DNA of 64,000 nucleotides from a bacterium (GTDB lineage Bacteria; Pseudomonadota; Alphaproteobacteria; Rhizobiales; Aestuariivirgaceae), in assembly GCA_022842165.1 (NCBI GenBank), contig JALHQC010000013.1, forward strand, positions 1 to 64,000, written 5' to 3'. The notes under the pieces are model-generated. The model made no database searches, was not told the origin of the DNA, and was given only the letters and a program-made list of their open reading frames with translations. A program made the position numbers and the translations under genes. Of this stretch, positions 38,872 through 48,706 are shown one piece after another. Within the stretch, counting starts at the first letter, position 1. Every line of letters begins with the position of its first letter.

Positions 38872-39513
38872 ATGACGCGCGAATATCAGAAAGGGCTCGA
38901 GGCCTCGTTGAAGCTGGCACCCGTGGTGCCGGTGATGGTGATCGAGAATGTGGAAGATGCCGTGCCGCTGGCAAAGGCACTGGTGAAGGGCGGCCTGCCG
39001 GTTCTCGAAATCACACTGCGAACGCCAAAGGCCATGGACTGCATCCGCGCCATCATTGCGGAAGTCGAAGGCGCCATCGTCGGCTCCGGCACGGTGTTGA
39101 CGCCTGAGCAATTGCGCGACAGCTTCAAGCTCGGCTGCAAGTTCGCGGTGTCTCCCGGTTCAACGGGACGGATTCTCGGTGCGGCGGAGGACTACGACAT
39201 TGCATTGCTGCCCGGAGGCGTTACCGCATCTGAGTGCATGGCGCTGCTGGAGTGGGGCTATACGATCCAGAAGTTCTTCCCCGCCGAGCCAGCGGGCGGA
39301 ACGAGCTATCTCTCGTCTCTTGCCGCGCCTCTCCCGCAAGTGCGCTTCTGCCCGACGGGCGGCATCAATGTTGCCAATGCCCAGAGCTATCTGAAGCTCT
39401 CGAACGTCATCACCATCGGCGGCTCATGGATGGCGCCGAAGAAGCTGGTGGAAGCCAGGGACTGGACGGGGATTGAAAAGCTGGCTGCCGAGGCGGCGGG
39501 GTTGAAGGGGTAG
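38872..39513 (+). CDS. eda: KDPG aldolase (2-dehydro-3-deoxyphosphogluconate aldolase)
   Basis: Splits KDPG into pyruvate and glyceraldehyde 3-phosphate, completing the pathway. In the 213-residue protein Glu46 (LEITLR) and the Schiff-base Lys134 ([12 protein letters not shown]) match E. coli Eda Glu45 and Lys133. The ATG at 38872 was chosen because AGGAG lies six bases upstream and the product begins like the family; a longer in-frame ORF from 38749 would translate the repeat. It is the last gene of the zwf operon. Confidence 0.96.
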   Translation: MTREYQKGLEASLKLAPVVPVMVIENVEDAVPLAKALVKGGLPVLEITLRTPKAMDCIRAIIAEVEGAIVGSGTVLTPEQLRDSFKLGCKFAVSPGSTGRILGAAEDYDIALLPGGVTASECMALLEWGYTIQKFFPAEPAGGTSYLSSLAAPLPQVRFCPTGGINVANAQSYLKLSNVITIGGSWMAPKKLVEARDWTGIEKLAAEAAGLKG

Positions 39514-39524
39514 CTCCCAGATTC

Positions 39525-39610
39525 TGTCATCCCCGGGCTTGTCCCGGGGACCCATTGATTCACTTGCGTGCTCTGTAGGATAGGTCCCCGCAACAAGCGC
39601 GGGGATGACA
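39525..39610. repeat. Dispersed palindromic repeat, type B
   Basis: TGTCATCCCCGGGCTTGTCCCGGGGACCCA at the left faces GGGTCCCC-like arm and GCGCGGGGATGACA at the right. The same outer arms (TGTCAT...ATGACA) occur at 44722-44819. It lies right after eda and may act as a terminator. Confidence 0.75.
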
Positions 39611-39624
39611 ATTAATGGCGAAGA

Positions 39625-39699
39625 GCCCGGTTGCCCCTCTCCTCCCCCAAGCTGAAGCTTGGGTCCCCTTCCTCTCCCCTCTCACGGGGGGCGAGGACA
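39625..39699. repeat. Dispersed palindromic repeat, type A single unit
   Basis: CCCGGTTGCCCCTCTCCTCCCCC... to GGGGGGCGAGGACA, with internal hairpins CCCAAGCTGAAGCTTGGG and CCCCTCTCACGGGGGG. It lies between the eda-side type B repeat and the DUF599 gene. Confidence 0.8.
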
Positions 39700-39706
39700 G
39701 GAGAGA

Positions 39707-40437
39707 CTACCCCTTCACGCCCTTCAGCACGTCGACGTATCTCGCGATGGCGCGGGCGGTTGGCGAGAACAGCTGGCGGTAATAGAGCAGTGCGGTGATG
39801 ACGAGCGTTGCCGCGATGCAGGCATAGGGCCCGGCATAGAGGAACAATGCCGCGATCGCATAGTAGAAGCCGCGGATGCCGCTGTTGATCGAGCGCACCG
39901 CCTCGGTGAGGACGACTGCCGTCTGCTCGCCCATGATGCGCGACTGCTGCGAATTGGCGGCCGTGGCCTCGAGGCCTCCCAGCATGGCGAAGACATAGGC
40001 CATTTTCCTCAGCGCATAGGTGAAGGAAAACAGGCACAGCGCCAGCATCAGCGTGAGGATCGAGAAGTACAGCGTGAAGAGCCCCGCCGACATCGCCGCA
40101 TCGACGAATTTGAGGTCGCGCGTGACGATGTAGACGCGGCTGATGTTGGCGAGCGTGCCGAGAAGGCCCGCCAGCACGAGCAAGGTTGCCGAACCGAAAT
40201 AGGCAACCGAGCTTGAGATGTGGCCCAGCATGATGGCGTCGATCACGCGATGATCGCGCGATACCGCCTGATGCGTCTGCAGCCAGCGCAGCCGCACCGC
40301 ATGAAGCTGGGTGTTGAGCGAGCCCCGCCCCACGAGCTTCAGGATCGGCGTGTAGAGCCCCCAGAGCGCGAAGATCAGCAGGATGGCCGCGCCATTGGGC
40401 CAGCCGAAATCCGCCGGGAGATAGAGGCTGATGCTGC

Positions 40438-40441
<4 letters not shown>
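39707..40441 (-). CDS. DUF599-family membrane protein
   Basis: Inner-membrane protein of 244 residues with four to five hydrophobic segments (near 18-38, 70-95, 115-140, 190-225). It matches the DUF599 pattern: WxxTHQAVSRDHRVIDAIMLGHISSSVAYFGSATLLVLAG and SxxNSGIRGFYYAIAALFLYAGPYA. Function is unknown. Its ATG overlaps the prfC stop by ATGA at 40438-40441, so it is translationally coupled to release factor 3, an odd pairing. Confidence 0.82.
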
Positions 40442-42021
<1,580 letters not shown>

Positions 42022-42136
42022 GTCATATCCGGTGTGAAAGGGTTTGGCCGTTCCTAGACGGGTTTTGGGTGGGGGTAAAGCTTTCGCTGTTGCCCAAAGC
42101 CCTGTGCCGTGGCACTTGGAGTTCAAGAGGCGGAAC

Positions 42137-43078
42137 ATGACTGAACTGGCACTTGTCGGCGACATCGGGGGCACCAATTCCCGCTTTGGGCTGGTGGAAC
42201 CGGGTTCCACCCGGATCCGCGACATCGACGTTCTGAAGAACAACAATTACGGCTCGCTGGAGGAGTCGATCGGCGCCTATCTGAAGTCCCGGGGGCTCGG
42301 GGCGCTGGTGGCGGCGGCCATCGCCGTGGCCGGCCCGATCGAGGGCGAGGTCGTGGCGCTGACCAACCGCGACTGGAAATTTACCCGCGAGTCGCTGAAG
42401 AAGGCCGCGCGCGCAGGCCGCTTCCGCCTCTTGAATGACTTCGAGGCGCTGGCGATGTCGCTGCCGCATCTGGAGGGTGACGACATCATCCAGATCGGCG
42501 GCGAAACCCCGCCGAAGCCGGCGGTGAAGATCGTGCTTGGCCCCGGCACCGGCCTTGGCATGGCGACATTGGCCCCCCTGCCGCAAGGCGGCTGGATGGC
42601 GCTGCCGGGCGAGGTTGGCCACATCAACCTGCCGGTTGCCGACCGCGAAGAGTTCGACTGGCGCGAGAGGATGACCAGGCCGGGCGTGATCTTCGAGTCG
42701 GAAGATGCGATCACCGGCGGCGGGTTGTTGCGCATGTATCAGGCGGTGGCCGAGAAGCCCGTGCAGCAGACGCCGGAAGACGTGCTGCAGGCGGCCCTTG
42801 CCGGAACCGACGCAGCGGCCGTGAAGACGCTGGACCAGTTCATCACTTGGCTGGCGCGGATCGCAGGTGACGCGGCCATGACCATGCAGGCCCGCGGCGG
42901 CGTCTATCTCGCGGGCGGCATAGCGCCCTCGATCGTCGAGAAATTGAAGGCCGGTTCCTTCCGCACTATCTTCCAGGAAAAGGGCCGTCTCGCCCACGTC
43001 ATGCGGCCGATCCCGGTCTACGTGATCGTCGACAGGTTCCCGGCCTTCAAGGGCTGCGCGGCGGCCATCGCAGAGTGA
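42137..43078 (+). CDS. glk: Glucokinase
   Basis: Phosphorylates glucose to glucose 6-phosphate, feeding zwf. The 313-residue protein has the Glk (PF02685) ATP-binding motif GDIGGTNSRFGLV near the N-terminus, LNDFEALA, and GPGTGLGMA. The ATG at 42137 (MTELALVGDIGG) has AAGAGG upstream; the longer in-frame ORF from 42044 is unlike the family. It lies 23 bases before the nicotinamidase gene, so co-transcription is likely. Confidence 0.95.
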   Translation: MTELALVGDIGGTNSRFGLVEPGSTRIRDIDVLKNNNYGSLEESIGAYLKSRGLGALVAAAIAVAGPIEGEVVALTNRDWKFTRESLKKAARAGRFRLLNDFEALAMSLPHLEGDDIIQIGGETPPKPAVKIVLGPGTGLGMATLAPLPQGGWMALPGEVGHINLPVADREEFDWRERMTRPGVIFESEDAITGGGLLRMYQAVAEKPVQQTPEDVLQAALAGTDAAAVKTLDQFITWLARIAGDAAMTMQARGGVYLAGGIAPSIVEKLKAGSFRTIFQEKGRLAHVMRPIPVYVIVDRFPAFKGCAAAIAE

Positions 43079-43101
43079 AACTCAATTTGTGAGGTAAAAC
43101 C

Positions 43102-43707
43102 ATGCGCAAGGAGACCGACGTTCTTCTCGTCATCGATGTGCAGAATGACTTCTGCCCCGGGGGCCGCCTGGCGGTGCCGGGGGGCGACGAGATCGTCCAT
43201 ATCGCCAACCGCCTGGCACACGGCTTCCAGCATGTGGTGCTGACGCAGGACTGGCACCCGGCGGGGCATTCGTCCTTCGCCACGTCGCATGCCGGAAAGA
43301 GCCCATTCGAAATGGTGACGATGGACTACGGACCGCAGACGCTGTGGCCCGACCACTGCATCCAGAACACGCCCGGTGCGGCCTTCCACAAGGACCTCGA
43401 CATTCCGCATGCGGAGCTGATCATCCGCAAGGGATTCAGGAAGGGCATCGACAGCTATTCCGCCTTCTTCGAGAATGACCACAAGACGCCGACGGGATTG
43501 GGCGGCTACCTCAAGGAACGCGGCTTCACGCATGTGACCTGCATCGGCCTTGCCTTCGACTATTGCGTTCGCTATTCCGCCGAAGACGCGAGGGAACTGG
43601 GCTTCGACACCGACGTGATCGAGGCCGCCTGCCGGGCGATCGACCTTGACGGTTCGGCGGATGCGACGCGGACGTCCTTCGCTGAGCGGGGTATCGTGCT
43701 TGCTTGA
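43102..43707 (+). CDS. pncA: Nicotinamidase/pyrazinamidase
   Basis: Deamidates nicotinamide to nicotinate for NAD salvage. The 201-residue protein shows the cysteine hydrolase triad Asp12 (VIDVQNDF), Lys110 (IRKGF) and Cys155 (AFDYCVRYSA), and the metal site Asp50, His52 (TQDWHP) and His85 (WPDHC). GAGGT lies upstream of the ATG, and glk ends 23 bases earlier. A type C repeat follows the gene. Confidence 0.95.
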   Translation: MRKETDVLLVIDVQNDFCPGGRLAVPGGDEIVHIANRLAHGFQHVVLTQDWHPAGHSSFATSHAGKSPFEMVTMDYGPQTLWPDHCIQNTPGAAFHKDLDIPHAELIIRKGFRKGIDSYSAFFENDHKTPTGLGGYLKERGFTHVTCIGLAFDYCVRYSAEDARELGFDTDVIEAACRAIDLDGSADATRTSFAERGIVLA

Positions 43708-43723
43708 TTGTCCGGCATGAAAA

Positions 43724-43803
43724 TGCCCGTCACCCCCGCGCAGGCGGGGGCTCCGCTTCGCTGCAGAAAGAAAGCTGGGTGCCCGCCTGCGCGGGCATGA
43801 CGG
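43724..43803. repeat. Palindromic repeat, type C
   Basis: ATGCCCGTCACCCCCGCGCAGGCGGGGGC at the left is answered by GCCCGCCTGCGCGGGCATGAC at the right, around a short spacer (TCCGCTTCGCTGCAGAAAG). It resembles the type B plan with different core bases and lies between pncA and the EamA transporter gene. Confidence 0.75.
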
Positions 43804-43822
43804 ATTTACACAAGGCATTCAG

Positions 43823-44707
43823 ATGAACCCGCGCATCAAAGGCATCCTGCTGATGGCCGCCGCCGTGATGATCTTCGCGATCCTCGACGGGCTGGCAAAA
43901 TATGTGATGCAGACGCTGCCTGCGCCCGTCGCAGTGTTTTTCCGCTATCTGATTGCGCTGGTGCTGGCGATGATCCTGATCGAGCGGACGGGACGGCCGG
44001 CGACGATCATCTCGCGCCATATCGGGTTGCAGTTCATCCGTGGGCTGACGTTGCTGGCCTCGACCTTCCTAAACTTCATCGCCATCACCTATCTGCAATT
44101 GGCGCAGACGGCGGCGATATCCTTCACCATTCCGCTTTGGGTTTGCGCGCTCTCGGTGCCGCTGCTGGGCGAGAAAGTGGGGATCAGGCGCTGGATTGCG
44201 GTGCTCATCGGTTTCCTAGGCGTGCTCGTCATCATGCGGCCGGGCAGCATGGATTTTCACTGGGCCATGTTCCTCTCGATTGGTGCTGCCTTCTGCGGCT
44301 CGATCTACAATATTGCCACGCGGAAAGTGGGTGGGCGCGACCGGGCCGAAACCTCGCTGTTCTATGTGGGCCTGTTTGGCGCAGGCTTTGCGGCGCTGCC
44401 ACTGCCATGGGCCTGGCAGATGCCGCAGGGGATCGAATGGCTGTTGCTGCTGGGCATGGGGCTGGCGGGGGGTATCGGGCACTTCCTGCTGATCCAGGCG
44501 CACCGGCTGGCTCCCGCCTCGACGCTGGCGCCCTTCATCTATACGCAGATCGTCTGGATGATCCTGATCGGCCTTGCGGTGTTCGGCGACGTGCCTGACA
44601 TGTGGACGATCATTGGCGCCGCAGTCGTCATCGCCAGCGGCATCTTCGTGCTGGCCCGCGAGCGAAAGCTGGGGAAGGACACGGAAGTGGCAGTACCGGT
44701 GGATTGA
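43823..44707 (+). CDS. EamA/DMT-family transporter
   Basis: Inner-membrane transporter of 294 residues with ten predicted helices in two EamA repeats (ILLMAAAVMIFAILDGLAK at the start of the first; HWAMFLSIGAAFCGSIYNI at the start of the second). Members of this branch are often annotated as exporters of amino acids or related metabolites; specificity here is not known. ATG at 43823 follows a short gap after a repeat. It is followed by a type B repeat. Confidence 0.87.
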   Translation: MNPRIKGILLMAAAVMIFAILDGLAKYVMQTLPAPVAVFFRYLIALVLAMILIERTGRPATIISRHIGLQFIRGLTLLASTFLNFIAITYLQLAQTAAISFTIPLWVCALSVPLLGEKVGIRRWIAVLIGFLGVLVIMRPGSMDFHWAMFLSIGAAFCGSIYNIATRKVGGRDRAETSLFYVGLFGAGFAALPLPWAWQMPQGIEWLLLLGMGLAGGIGHFLLIQAHRLAPASTLAPFIYTQIVWMILIGLAVFGDVPDMWTIIGAAVVIASGIFVLARERKLGKDTEVAVPVD

Positions 44708-44721
44708 AACTCCTCATGATC

Positions 44722-44819
44722 TGTCATCGCCGGACTTGTTCCGGCGAACCATGGTTCAACCGGCTCATAAGCTTGAGCGTGTGGATGAATGGGTCCCCGG
44801 GACAAGCCCGGGGATGACA
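44722..44819. repeat. Dispersed palindromic repeat, type B
   Basis: TGTCATCGCCGGACTTGTTCCGGCGAACCA on the left and TGGGTCCCCGGGACAAGCCCGGGGATGACA on the right, the latter nearly the inverse of the copy at 39525. It sits between convergent genes and may terminate both. Confidence 0.75.
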
Positions 44820-44833
44820 GAAGTGGTGGACGG

Positions 44834-46270
44834 TCAAGCCAGCGTATAGGCCGTCTTCACCGAAGTATAGAATTCCGCTGCAAAGCGGCCCTGCTCGCGG
44901 GCGCCATAGCTGGAGCCTTTCCTTCCGCCGAAGGGGACGTGATAGTCGACGCCCGCGGTGGCAAGGTTCACCATCACCATGCCAGCGGCGGACTTCTTGC
45001 GGAAGTCGGTCGCATATTTCAGTGACGTGGTGATGATGCCGGAAGAGAGGCCGAACGGCGTGTCATTGGCAACGGCCAGCGCCTCGTCATAGCCATCGAC
45101 CTTAATCACCGATGCGACGGGACCGAACACTTCCTCGCGGTTGATGCGCTGGTCGTTGGTGGTGCCGATGAACAGCGCGGGGGAAAGGTAGTGGCCCTTC
45201 GTATCGCGGTTCAGGCGCTCGCCGCCCCAGGCGAGTTCGGCCCCCTCGTCGCGCGCGATCTGGATATATTTCTCGTCCTGCGCCATCTGGGATTCGTCCA
45301 CCACCGGACCGATGACGGTGCCGTCCTTCAGCGCGTGATCGACTTTAAGCTTCTTCATGCCATCGACCATGCGTTCCACGAAGGCATCATGCACCTTCGC
45401 GCCGACGATCAATCGTGACGACGCCGTGCAGCGCTGACCCGTCTGGTAGAAGGCGCCATCAAGCGCTGCTGCGACGGCTGTATCGAGATTGGCATCGTCG
45501 AGCACGACGAGCGGGTTCTTGCCGCCCATTTCGAGCTGGAACTTGGCGCCGCGCGAGGCGCAGGCCATGGCGACCTTGGCGCCGGTATCGACCGAGCCCG
45601 TGAACGACACCGCATTCACATCGTGCGAGTCCAGGATCGTCTGCCCGACGACCGAGCCACGGCCCATGACGAGGCTCAAGACACCCTTCGGAAGGCCGGA
45701 GCGCGAGATGATTTCAGTCAAGGCCCAGGCGGAACCCGGAACGAGATCAGCCGGCTTGAACACGACCGTGTTGCCGAAGGCGAGTGCCGGCGCCATCTTC
45801 CACGCCGGAATGGCGATGGGGAAGTTCCACGGGCAGATGAGGCCCACGACACCGACGGGCTCGCGCGTGACCAGCACATCGACGCCAGGACGGACGGAAG
45901 CCAGCGCCACGCCCTCGGTGCGGAGCGCTTCCTGCGCGAAGAACTTGAAGATTTGCGCGGCGCGCATCGTCTCGGCAATGCCGTTGGCGAGAGGCTTTCC
46001 TTCCTCGCGCGCCAGAAGCCGGCCGATCTCGTCCTTGCGGGCGAGAAGCTCGACGCCGATGAATTCGAGAATGTCGGCGCGCTGCTGCGGGGTGGTGGCG
46101 CTCCATGCCGGAAGGGCGGCTTTCGCGGCGGCGATGGCGGCTTCGGCTTGAGCCTTGTCGGCCTGGGCATATTCGCCGACGATGTCGGTGATGTCAGACG
46201 GGTTGATGTTCTCGCGGGCACCCTTGCCTTCGAGCCATTCGCCATTGATGAAATTCCGGTGCAGCGCCAT
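44834..46270 (-). CDS. NAD(P)-dependent aldehyde dehydrogenase
   Basis: Oxidises an aldehyde to the acid. The 478-residue chain has Asn149 (PWNF), Glu247 (LEMGGKN) and the catalytic Cys281 (GQRCTASS), plus the C-terminal PFGGRKGSSYGAREQG. That last motif resembles alpha-ketoglutaric semialdehyde dehydrogenases, so that substrate is possible but not proven. The ATG at 46270 has AGGAG nine bases upstream and starts MALHRNFINGEW; a longer ORF from 46423 would translate a repeat. Confidence 0.88.
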   Translation of the reverse strand: MALHRNFINGEWLEGKGARENINPSDITDIVGEYAQADKAQAEAAIAAAKAALPAWSATTPQQRADILEFIGVELLARKDEIGRLLAREEGKPLANGIAETMRAAQIFKFFAQEALRTEGVALASVRPGVDVLVTREPVGVVGLICPWNFPIAIPAWKMAPALAFGNTVVFKPADLVPGSAWALTEIISRSGLPKGVLSLVMGRGSVVGQTILDSHDVNAVSFTGSVDTGAKVAMACASRGAKFQLEMGGKNPLVVLDDANLDTAVAAALDGAFYQTGQRCTASSRLIVGAKVHDAFVERMVDGMKKLKVDHALKDGTVIGPVVDESQMAQDEKYIQIARDEGAELAWGGERLNRDTKGHYLSPALFIGTTNDQRINREEVFGPVASVIKVDGYDEALAVANDTPFGLSSGIITTSLKYATDFRKKSAAGMVMVNLATAGVDYHVPFGGRKGSSYGAREQGRFAAEFYTSVKTAYTLA

Positions 46271-46300
46271 AGTGAAAGACTCCTGAATGATCTGGCTATA

Positions 46301-46463
46301 TGTCCTCACCCCGCGCGAGCGGGGAGAGGAAGGGGACCCAACGAAGTTGGGGGAGGAGAGGGGCAACCGGTCCATGCTCCGGCAAAGCCCGGTTGCCCCT
46401 CTTCTATCCCAATGCTTGCGCATTGGGCCCCTTTCTTCTCCCCGCTCACGCGGGGCGAAGACA
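46301..46463. repeat. Dispersed palindromic repeat, type A inverted pair
   Basis: Same arrangement as 28635-28800: TGTCCTCACCCCGCGCGAGCGGGGAGAGGAAGGGGACC... faces CCCGGTTGCCCCTCTTCTATCCC... to GGGGCGAAGACA around a 20-base spacer. It lies between the divergent aldehyde dehydrogenase and hydroxyisobutyrate-type dehydrogenase genes, so it may affect both promoters. Confidence 0.8.
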
Positions 46464-46507
46464 TGAATTCACCGCCTGCTTAATAGGGGCAAAGGAGAGA
46501 GGCAAGC

Positions 46508-47371
46508 ATGCACATCGGGTTGGTCGGCGCAGGCATGATGGGCCATGGCATGGCTGCCAATCTGCTGAAACATGGCCATGAGGTCTCGGTCATCGCGCAC
46601 CGCAACCGGGGGCCGGTGGAAGATCTTGTGGCGAAGGGCGCGCGCGAGGCAGCAAGCCTTGCGGCATTGGCGGGGGCAGATGTCATCCTCATCTGCGTGA
46701 CGACATCGAAAGTGGTGGCGGACAGCATTGCAGGCCTGAAACCGCACCTGCGGCAGGGCCAGATCATCATGGATGCCGGAACCTCCGCGCCCGATGCCAC
46801 GAAACGGCTGGCGCAGGAGCTGAAGGCGATGGGCGTCGGCTATGCCGATATTCCGCTGACCGGTGGCCCGGAACAGGCGGAACAGGGCGTGCTGGGCGTA
46901 TTGTGCGGGGCTGAGCCCGAGACGTTCGCGCGCATCCAGCCCCTGCTCGCCTGCTTTGCCACCACCATCAAGCACTTCGGGCCGCCGGGTTCGGGCCACA
47001 CCGCGAAGCTCATTTCCAACTATCTGGTGACGGGCATGGTGGCGCTGGTGGCGGAAGCCTTCGGTGCCGCGAGAACGGCGCAGATCGACTGGAAGGACCT
47101 TTACGAGGTGATGCAGAACGGCTCCGGCAATTCCGGCGTGCTGCGGAAGATGGTCGAGCCCGCCCTTCACGGCGATTTCGACGGCTATCGTTTTGCAATT
47201 GCGAACGCCGCCAAGGACATCAGCTATTATGCCGAACTGGCCGAAAAGCTGGGTTGCGCGACACGCCTGACGGAATCCGTTGCGGAAATCTTCCGCGAAG
47301 CCGTAGAAACAGGCCATGGCGGGCGCAATGTCAGCCACCTGCTTGACCCCGCAATTGATGAAGTGACCTGA
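46508..47371 (+). CDS. 3-hydroxyisobutyrate dehydrogenase-family oxidoreductase
   Basis: NAD(P)-dependent beta-hydroxyacid dehydrogenase of 287 residues. The Rossmann motif GLVGAGMMGHGMAANLL is at 4-20, substrate-binding GTSAPDATKRLA near 91, GGPEQAEQG at 119-127, and the catalytic Lys167 is in GHTAKLISNYL. The exact hydroxyacid is not readable. Its stop overlaps the next ATG (TGATG at 47369-47373), so it is coupled to the aminotransferase gene. Confidence 0.9.
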   Translation: MHIGLVGAGMMGHGMAANLLKHGHEVSVIAHRNRGPVEDLVAKGAREAASLAALAGADVILICVTTSKVVADSIAGLKPHLRQGQIIMDAGTSAPDATKRLAQELKAMGVGYADIPLTGGPEQAEQGVLGVLCGAEPETFARIQPLLACFATTIKHFGPPGSGHTAKLISNYLVTGMVALVAEAFGAARTAQIDWKDLYEVMQNGSGNSGVLRKMVEPALHGDFDGYRFAIANAAKDISYYAELAEKLGCATRLTESVAEIFREAVETGHGGRNVSHLLDPAIDEVT

Positions 47372-48540
47372 TGCTGAAGATCAATCCCGCCGTCGCGGCC
47401 ATCGAAGAAGAAACCGCTTTTACCGTTCTGGATCGTGCCAACGCGCTGAAAGCCAAGGGGCATCCGGTCATCAATCTGGGGATCGGCCAGCCGGACTTCA
47501 CGCCGCCGAAGCATATCCTTGCGGCGGCAGAGAAAGCCGTGCGCGACGGGCCGCATGGCTATACGAGCCCACAAGGCCTGCCGGTGCTTCGCGATGCGGT
47601 GGCGCAATATGTGGGCAAGCGCTTCAACGTGCCGGTGACGGGCGATGAAGTGGTGATCGTGCCGGGCGGCAAGGTGACCTTCTATTTCGCCTGCCAGATG
47701 TTCGGCGGGCCGGGTGCGGAAATCCTCTATCCCGATCCGGGCTTTCCGCCCTATCGCGATGCGGCGCGGTCTTCCGGTGCGAAGCCTGTGCCCTACCCCA
47801 TCCGCGAGGAAAAGGACTTCGGCTTCGATGCGGAGGAAGTCTTGTCCCTGATCACGCCGGCAACGCGGTTGATCATCATCAACTCGCCCGCGAACCCCAC
47901 GGGCGGCGTCGTCTCGCGCGAGGAAATCACCAAGCTGGCGCATGGGCTGGCGAAGCATCCCAATGTGGCGATCCTGTCGGACGAGATCTACAGCCATCAG
48001 GTCTATGACGGCGTCGACTTCGTTTCTTTCCTGAGCTTCCCGGAGTTGCGCGACCGGACGATCATCCTCGACGGCTGGTCCAAGACCTTCGCCATGACCG
48101 GCTGGCGCTTAGGGTTCGGCATCTGGCCCAGGCACCTGATCGACTATGTGAAGAAGCTGATCACGGTGGACCACTCCTGCACCTCCGTTGCCACCCAGAT
48201 GGCGGGGCTTGCCGCCATCACCGGACCGATGGACGAGATCGAGGGGTTCCGCAAGAGCTTCCAGAAGCGCCGCGACATCGTCGTGAAGGGCCTGAACGAC
48301 ATCAAGGGGGTGCGCTGCCGCGTGCCGGGCGGCGCCTTCTATGCCTTCCCCAATATCTCAGGCACCGGCTGGGAGTCCCGCGATCTTGCCCGCGAACTGC
48401 TGGACAAGGCCTATGTGGCCCTGATCTTCGGCGACAGTTTCGGCGCCAACGGCAAGGGCTACATGCGGCTATCCTACGCCGCGAGCGAGGCGGACATCGT
48501 GGAGGCGCTGAAGCGCACGAAAGCATTTATCGAAGGTTGA
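47371..48540 (+). CDS. Class I pyridoxal-phosphate aminotransferase
   Basis: Fold type I aminotransferase of 389 residues. It has NLGIGQPDFTPP near the start, the motif INSPANPTGGV, the cofactor aspartate region SDEIY, and the Schiff-base lysine in GWSKTFAMTGWRLG (about residue 237). It resembles aspartate/other amino acid transaminases of the AAT-I group. The ATG overlaps the previous stop codon. The substrate is unknown; the pairing with a beta-hydroxyacid dehydrogenase suggests a shared small catabolic route. Confidence 0.9.
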   Translation: MLKINPAVAAIEEETAFTVLDRANALKAKGHPVINLGIGQPDFTPPKHILAAAEKAVRDGPHGYTSPQGLPVLRDAVAQYVGKRFNVPVTGDEVVIVPGGKVTFYFACQMFGGPGAEILYPDPGFPPYRDAARSSGAKPVPYPIREEKDFGFDAEEVLSLITPATRLIIINSPANPTGGVVSREEITKLAHGLAKHPNVAILSDEIYSHQVYDGVDFVSFLSFPELRDRTIILDGWSKTFAMTGWRLGFGIWPRHLIDYVKKLITVDHSCTSVATQMAGLAAITGPMDEIEGFRKSFQKRRDIVVKGLNDIKGVRCRVPGGAFYAFPNISGTGWESRDLARELLDKAYVALIFGDSFGANGKGYMRLSYAASEADIVEALKRTKAFIEG

Positions 48541-48618
48541 AAAGAAGCGCCATGCCGGGTGATGGGGGCTCGAGGGGCAGAAGGCCGGATCGCCGCAGCA
48601 TGGCTGAAGTTTGGGTGT

Positions 48619-48654
48619 TGCAGGGTGAAGTACGTCCTGCATCCTCACCCTGCA
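48619..48654. other. Inverted repeat between aminotransferase and matB genes
   Basis: TGCAGGGTGA and TCACCCTGCA form a perfect 10-base stem around a 16-base loop, 79 bases after the aminotransferase stop. No T-run follows; it could be a weak terminator or a regulator site for matB. Confidence 0.45.
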
Positions 48655-48706
48655 CGGCGACAATGACAGGCCCATGACAGATCGCTGAAGCCCGGGGTTA
48701 TCCACA

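Noticed and set aside
42022-42246. A 75-residue N-terminal extension of prfC.
   Set aside because: It runs through the glk upstream region and its start codon, is unlike any release factor, and the GTG at 42021 gives the normal length.
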